This document shows positions 58,243 to 64,000 of a stretch of DNA of 64,000 nucleotides, piece by piece; position 1 is the first letter of the stretch; every line of letters begins with the position of its first letter. Position numbers and translations under genes: made by a program. The DNA comes from Triglochin maritima (taxonomy: Eukaryota; Streptophyta; Magnoliopsida; Alismatales; Juncaginaceae), in NCBI GenBank assembly GCA_963682175.1, contig OY821787.1, forward strand, positions 23,352,501 to 23,416,500, in the 5' to 3' direction. The notes under the pieces were generated by a model that ran no database searches, had not been told where the DNA came from, and saw only the letters and a list, made by a program, of their open reading frames with translations.

Positions 58243-58910
58243 TTAATGGGTCCCCTCACAAAATGCACAAAATGCAACAAGTGGTTCATTATCAAGACGC
58301 AAAGGCGTCTGTTGCAAATTATCAAACTTCAAGAGCTTGAACGTCTTAAGAGTTTGGTCGTTATCGAGCAACGGAAGAAGAGTTTCTCCAGTTGGGGTAT
58401 TGAAGTTATGATCATCAATCCAAAATCGCCAACCGACAGGCTGGTACGCCGAAATGAGGCCAACAACCTCATTATCCTTGCCCGACACACCAGGCGAATA
58501 GAAAGTGGGTCTCTTACCCAAGGTATCCTCTAAGGAACTCCCAATACACTCATTGGGAATGTAGTTGTTTGATGTCCCATCATTTTCAAGATGCTTAGGA
58601 GAAATAGTGAGAGACAAACTCTCATCAAATTGTATGAGATTAAGGATACTAGGGAGCTCTTGCACCACCACATGTGAGTCCTTAAGAGGCACAACATTAA
58701 GATCATGTGGCTCAAGGGCCACATCAAAAAAAATGATAAGGCACAATCCTGTGCCGACTCATAATGAAACTGGTCCATGTTATTCTCAATTTGAATCGAA
58801 TCCCCCACCAAGTGATCATGAATTGAAACCCCAAGTCCCACAGACTGACTAGGAGTTTGACTTTGAAAGATTATTTTTGAATTTGTGGATGTGGTTGTGG
58901 TTCAATATCA
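58243..58910 (-). pseudogene. Gag C-terminal extension (X domain), second copy
   Basis: Minus-strand counterpart of the plus-strand copy at 35630-36433. It contains LGVSIHDHLVGDSIQI, FHYESAQDCALSF, then after a frameshift at ~58720 ALEPHDLNVVPLKDS, NDGTSNNYI, SSLEDTLGKRPTF and QPVGWRFWIDDHNF, and extends further (PLLDNDQTLKTFK, NEPLVAFCAFCEGTH) to 58243. The extra residues past the plus-strand end include a CAFCEGTH motif, also readable beyond the stop of the first copy (36475-36500, CALCEGGPH), so the domain probably ended with a CxxC...H-like motif. It sits between the Gag zinc knuckle (59251-59550) and the 3' untranslated region, in place of pol. Function unknown. Confidence 0.65.
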
Positions 58911-59250
58911 GAAGATAAATCCTCATGTTGACAAGAAAGGTAACCCTTCTAACGTTCACGTAATTGTTGCGTGATCTGACTCACTTGCATTGCCAAATTT
59001 TGCAAGGAATTGAAGTTGGACTTCAATAAATTTTGAGTGGTTTTCATGAACATTGGAGGGTTTGTTCTAAGGAATCAAGTTTAGGGTCAATCAAGATTGA
59101 AGTTCACATTTTGATTGTCATATTTTGTAGGTTGGGTGTTAATAGGCTGAGAATTAGTCCATGTGGTCATAGGTGGTGGCTGGTAGGGATTTGGGTATTC
59201 GGGAGGAGAATAATGTGGTGGGTATGATGTATAAAAATTTGGATCAATAT

Positions 59251-59800
59251 TTATCCCCATGAATCCATTCCTCTTGTTGGGTTGTACACGGATGCGTAAA
59301 GGTCACATTGAGCATTTTGGGAATAGGTATGCTCATACTCAGGCTTTGAGGGAACATAAGGACATTTCCTGATAACGTGCCCACCCAACCCGCAACAGTC
59401 ACACGGTACGGCTACTAGAGCTACCGGTGCACTCATGTTGTCTACCGCACGTATGAAAGAGGCCAACGTTTGTTGTAATGTCTTATTTTGTTGACCAGCA
59501 TATGATTCGACATAACTAGATGGTGGTCTAACAGTCAGTATCTCTCTCAAATTATCCTAATCTAAAGATTACTCAGCCACACAATTAAGATTGCCCCAAT
59601 CATAAAGGTTGTTTGTCTGAGGCACCCCAGGATGCATGGGTCCGGAGTACGAGGGAGAATAGTCCTAGTCCCAACAATGAAATGTATGGTCGCTCATGTA
59701 ACCATCCATCTCGACACAGTACTCTCGAGTCGACCACTCTCACCGCCACGAGGCCAAGCTCGCAAAAAGTGTTCGACTCGTCCCTAAGACACTTATAGAG
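59251..59800 (-). pseudogene. Gag remnant with zinc knuckle of the outer Athila-like element
   Basis: Minus strand: from ~59700 MDGYMSDHTFHC with stops, then REILTVRPPSSYVESYAGQQ, VDNMSAPVALVAVP and CDCCGLGGHVIRKCPY, a CX2CX4HX4C zinc knuckle, ending YASVYNPTRGMDSWG. Compared with the gag at 47842-49010 the capsid core (KPQYVSMF... to before the knuckle) is missing. The frame then leads through a Tyr/Pro-rich linker with a stop into the X domain at 58910. Confidence 0.7.
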
Positions 59801-60798
59801 AGTGTAAAGGGGAGGAGACTAGAATGTAGAAGTAGGTGAGAAGAAGATAACTCAGAGGAGAAGGGAAGAATCCCTAGAGCTAGCGTGGGTAAAAGTGAGG
59901 GTAGAAGCCTAATCTAGCAAACACGAGTGAAACAACCTAAGGTCTCTATAGGTACTTACAGCGAGACGACCCCTAACTATGAGATCACGCAGCCTCAACA
60001 TTCCTCACCTACCTAGGACAAAGACCACAAAGCCCAGCAAGTGAGCCAAGATCCAGAGATCTCATCTCTCCTACTATCGACAAAGTGGGCAATGCCGATC
60101 AGGCTATGACGGTGCGACCAGGTCACTCTCCTTATGTCTACATGATTTTAAAATTAGGCTTTTTGAGGGGTGTTTTGTGGGGCTGAAGGAAGTGGTGATG
60201 AGATTCACCACCTTATCTTGATGGCTATAGGTGGTTTTAAGATCAATTTTCCTTATACTAGAAAGGAAACAATCTCACCAAACAAGCACTCACCTCACTC
60301 TTGTTCCAATGCGTCCCTACTAACTAATGCATGCAAGCTCATGCATGAATGAGTGAAGAAGGGTTGTACCTCACGCTAGCAATCAACAACAAGAATTAAA
60401 GAAAACAAAGAAGAATATGTGTGCAAGGCCTATGTATGGTGCATGACCTAAATGGCATTCGTCTACTTTTTTGCGTTGAGTTTTAAGGTCCAAGTTATCT
60501 TAAAAGAGGGGAAAATGCAAGTCAATTAGTTTATGGCATCAAAATAGAGCATATATGAACTAGAAAGTGATAGATATAAACTAAGAATAGCAAGAGGGAG
60601 CTACCACAGAGAAAATGCAAACTCCTCACCCAATCCACCACTGGAAGATGGTTTGGCGACTCTGGTCCCCAAACGTCTCCTGGATGCTCCTTTGCTGCAG
60701 TGTAGTGCCCTGTCCACTTTGTCCCCTGTCAAGTAAGAAAACTAAAAAGAAATTGTAAGAAAAACCCACCTAAATGGTGGAAACAATACTGCGACCAA
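59801..60798 (-). other. Leader of the outer Athila-like element
   Basis: Non-coding between the PBS and the gag remnant, homologous by eye to 49040-50132. No RNA gene recognised. Confidence 0.55.
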
Positions 60799-60816
60799 CT
60801 CCCCGGAAACGGCGCC
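60799..60816 (-). other. Primer binding site, tRNA-Asp type
   Basis: On the minus strand TGGCGCCGTTTCCGGGGA, one mismatch from the Athila/Tat tRNA-Asp PBS, a few bases inside the LTR that starts at 60823. Confidence 0.88.
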
Positions 60817-60822
60817 AAAAAC

Positions 60823-63655
60823 ATGATTGAATGTTTTAATAACTGCAAGTTCATGGCGTCGGTGAAGACATGACAAATACGGGTCGAACCTCAAGAAGTT
60901 GCGAGTGTTGTTATGACTGCAGGATCGTGTATGGTCGGATCTTCTAATCACTTTTACGATTAATTAACCTCTACTTGCTCAATCAAAGATGCAGTGGAAA
61001 TTAAAACAAATAAGCAAGTAAAGATAAGAAATTATGCAAACCACAAAGGAAGACTCGATCTCCCTCGAGTTCCGCCTACGTCTTTACTATCAATCTCGTT
61101 TCGGGCCGAGATTAAGCCTTTTACACCACAAGCTCCGTGAACAACCTTGGTAGCTTGATTTCTTCCTCTCACAATCCGAGAGGGAATACTTCGAGCTTTA
61201 CCAAAGTCCTTGCTTCTTTACACACAATTTTTGAGTAGATCACTCACTCTCTAACATGAGCACACTTAGAGTATTATGGGGAAATGATCTAAAGTATGGA
61301 AGTTTGGCTAGGACAGTAGGATTGGGGAATTTGGAGATTAGTAGTTTCTCTTAGATGTATTGGGCAATTTGGAGTGTAAGAGTTGTCAAATTGTGTCTTG
61401 GTAACATCTATTTATAAGCTCCTAAGGTGTTATAGGCATTGTGATTAAAGAGGCAAGTGGTTGTGTAAGAAACACAAAATATTGAAGTGCAGGTCACAGC
61501 TCAGAACAAAATCGGTCGACCGAATCGGGCATACCAGTCGACCAGTCAGTCCAATCGAGATATAACTTAAGTTTACTTAATTGAACGGTCGAACTAAATT
61601 GGGGATCGGTTTACCGTTCTAGGGTTTTTGGTCTAGTAAAAATGGATCGGTTGAACTGACAGAATGGTTGGTTCGACCGGAAATTTCCAGGCACTTCTGG
61701 GTTCAAGGAGAAAAAAGTTTCGGTCAACCGAGCTCTAAGAGACGTTCGAACGGAAACTTCCAGAGTGTTCAAGGTGACCAGGTTTTTTTGATCGGTCGAC
61801 CGCTTGGTAAATATCGATCGACCGAAAGTCTGGTAAATTTGGGGTTTTGGGAAATCCGACCGTTGACGAAAATGACAAATCTAACGGTCAAGTGACACTA
61901 TAGACGGTCGGACGAAATGGTTCAAACGGTCGACCGATTCAACACTTAGGCTAACATTATTAACAGACCCAATCTGTCGAACGAAGAACTCATTCCGGTC
62001 GACCGATTTGGCACTGGCAGAACATGTTTGGTTTAAGTGTTTTTCGGTCCTAGTTTGGGTGATCTATTGAAGTCCAATTGTTGTGAAATTGTGTGTGGCT
62101 TCTCTAAGGAACCTAGTGTGTGTTTGATTAGTTATTTACTCTTGTATGCTCAAGTATACAAAGTTCCTAAGACTCAAAAGAAATACAAAATACAGGTCTT
62201 CAAAATGAGCTTGATTACATGTCTTGACTTGAATCCTTTCTTCTTTGTGTCTTGATCACCTGTATAAGTTAGCAAAATAAATATATATGCTATGCATAGT
62301 GTGTGCTATTCTACATTGATTATAATTAAGATTAGATTGATTAAATCATCAAAACATAGATTAAGGCCAAAAAGTCAACAATGACTACCATACTCGAGTG
62401 GGAACGGAGAGGAGAATAGGGTACCTAATCTAGACGACAAACGCGACATGAAACAATAAGACTAATAAAAAATGAATCTCATACGAGGCGGAGAATGAAT
62501 GCAAAAGTGTAGTTGTGTATTCGTGTGTGTGTAACATTTAGTGCTCATGTCATGAATAACATGGAAATCTTATAATGCCACAATCCTAAGTATGTTTCTA
62601 CATGGATTAAGATTTATCACCATCATTAAACATACAAAACACTACTCATGATGAGGACAAAGACAACCACATTATTACGTGTTTAATGACATAAAGAACA
62701 TGGAATCCATAATGACCAAACTCATCTATGTCTCCACATAAATTAAGATGTAACATTATCATTAAATATACAAGACATTAATTAAGAGGATGCTAACAAG
62801 AGCACATGCTTCTATGTGCCTTCCTTATCTCTTTACCACACCAATCTTATCCTCACCTAATCATTCCCCATAAAGTGGGCCCACTAGCCAAAGCATGTGC
62901 TAAGCAACAATTAAGACCATTAGCACATCAAAGGCAGTGAGGAACACAACAAAATGGCTATGGAATTCATGTGAGGCTCCAGGATTTGGATTAAACACAC
63001 ACACTAATACAATACATCAACACTTCACATCACCATCCACCCCCAATAGGGATGGACTACTCTCTACTCATCTCCATTACCAAGAAAACAACAAAAGCAA
63101 AACAACCTATAAGCAAATAAAGAAAACTAAAGTAACCAAAGCAAGTGAACAAAATTTGCATCAAATGAAAGATAACATCATGAAGAACGTAAAAAACATA
63201 ACTTGATTAAGAAAATGAAGATTACAAAGGTTCTCATCTTCTCCTCCACTACGCTACTAATCAATAAACTAAAACCTACTCTAATAAACAAGAAATAAAA
63301 CCTACTCTTCTAAACAAGAAAGGAAACTAACCTAAGGAGGAGAGGAAGGAAGAAGAAGAAAGGAGGCATTACAAGTCTATTTATAGAATATTAGAGGGTT
63401 TGGATGGATCTGGGCATAATCGGACGGTTGTAAATCATATCTGGATGTTGCATATTTCTCTGACCTGACAACCCAACTCGCTGCTGAAATTTAGGCTAAA
63501 ACGGACACAAAATATCCACCATTGGCGGATCAAATGGCTCTGATCAGCCTCGAATTTCACTGGCCAGTTAAGTTTGGTGTTTGCACGTGGGGTTGAGCCC
63601 TGGTCCATTGTCTCGATCCAATTTGATTTTAATTGTTGATTTACTTCTCAAGTTA
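60823..63655 (-). mobile_element. 5' LTR (type 1) of the outer Athila-like element, interrupted
   Basis: Minus-strand LTR in two pieces (60823-60917 and 62386-63655) separated by a copia solo LTR. It closely matches 31697-33289 (TGACAAATACGGGTCGAACCTCAA, GGAGAGGAGAATAGGGTACC, GTGTTTGCACGTGGGGTTGAGCC). It stops near 63655, ~200 bp short of the LTR end seen at 33289, where other copia LTR sequence begins. Confidence 0.75.
60918..62380 (-). mobile_element. Copia solo LTR inside the Athila-like LTR, perfect 5-bp TSD
   Basis: Minus orientation TGTTGACTTTTTGGCC...ACGATCCTGCA, 1463 bp, flanked by identical atgac at 60913-60917 and 62381-62385. Same family as the LTRs at 51983 and 55821 but clearly more diverged; its GGTCGACC words are fewer and more degenerate (61510-62000). 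Confidence 0.93.
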
Positions 63656-63664
63656 TTCTGTTAG

Positions 63665-64000
63665 CCCAATGGTGATTTACCCAGCTCGATCGGTCGACCA
63701 TTTTGACCTTATCGGTCGACCGTCTACACGTGTCATTTGACCGTTAGACTTGTCATTTTATACCAATTGTCGTATTCAAATTATTATCCATACCCCAAGA
63801 ATACAAGTGACCACCGGTCGACCATGGACTTAGTTTAGGTCGACCAAACATAAACATTTTGACAAACCCCATAGTGCCTGCTATTTTCAGTCGACCAACC
63901 CAAGCATTTCGGTCGACCAAACAGAAACATATTTGACAACCCCATAGAGTCTATTAGTTTTCGATCTTCTGAACCATCCATTTAGTTCGACCGAGAACTT
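63665..64000 (+). mobile_element. Copia LTR fragment running off the right edge
   Basis: ACCCAGCTCGATCGGTCGACCATTTTGACC and following matches the deleted element LTRs at ~25880 and ~28240 (CCATCGGTTGACCTATTTTGACCTTTCGGTCGACCGT). It contains at least five GGTCGACC/GGTCGACCA words. The LTR start is missing. Confidence 0.7.

Overview
This window looks like nuclear DNA of a flowering plant. It holds one spliced host gene with plant-type GT/AG introns, set in a dense nest of plant transposons: Ty1/copia and Athila-like Ty3/gypsy LTR elements, Mutator-like (MULE) and PIF/Harbinger DNA elements, a plant mobile domain (PMD) gene and FAR1-type sequences. Nothing bacterial or organellar is evident. No species is claimed.

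Layout, left end (1-8200). A broken PMD gene on the minus strand runs off the left edge. Its apparent intron is filled with a ~22-bp minisatellite and one exon is split by a copia LTR. The gene lies inside a MULE whose right terminal inverted repeat (TIR) ends at 5278. An AT-rich MITE-like segment and a dead PIF/Harbinger transposase follow.

Host gene (8371-14842). This is the kinase plus PP2C-like protein (family of Arabidopsis At2g40860) in 11 exons. All kinase and phosphatase signatures are present, but an in-frame TGA sits exactly between the two halves and the intron 1 acceptor reads GG instead of AG.

Nested MULEs (15879-22090). A 6.2-kb MULE with a perfect 9-bp target duplication contains a second, 2.6-kb MULE (also perfect 9-bp duplication, filled with a 22-bp minisatellite) and a 2.1-kb solo LTR (perfect 5-bp duplication). 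Their TIRs belong to the same family as that of the PMD-bearing MULE, and the internal tandem arrays of all three share a core.

23300-31700. A FAR1-domain gene fragment with five phase-compatible short exons in TTACC-rich introns, a deleted copia element, a second degenerate FAR1-like tail and a solo Athila-type LTR.

31697-63655. A large Athila-like complex, mostly minus strand. An outer non-autonomous element (LTRs at 31697-33289 and 60823-63655, tRNA-Asp-type PBS at 60799-60816) was invaded by a second element (33795-51705) that carries degenerate gag, protease, RT/RNase H and integrase. Further insertions include a 5'-truncated plus-strand copy (35600-39711), a young complete but non-autonomous copia element (51983-57360, perfect 5-bp duplication, intact 548-aa gag and no pol) and a solo LTR of the same copia family (60918-62380, perfect 5-bp duplication). 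Two of the Athila-like copies carry the same unusual ~200-residue extension of Gag where pol would be expected.

The most notable signals are the PMD/MULE family with related minisatellites, the Gag extension in the non-autonomous Athila elements, the dense palindromic CGGTCGACCG motif in two otherwise unlike LTR families, and the kinase/phosphatase gene split by one stop codon.
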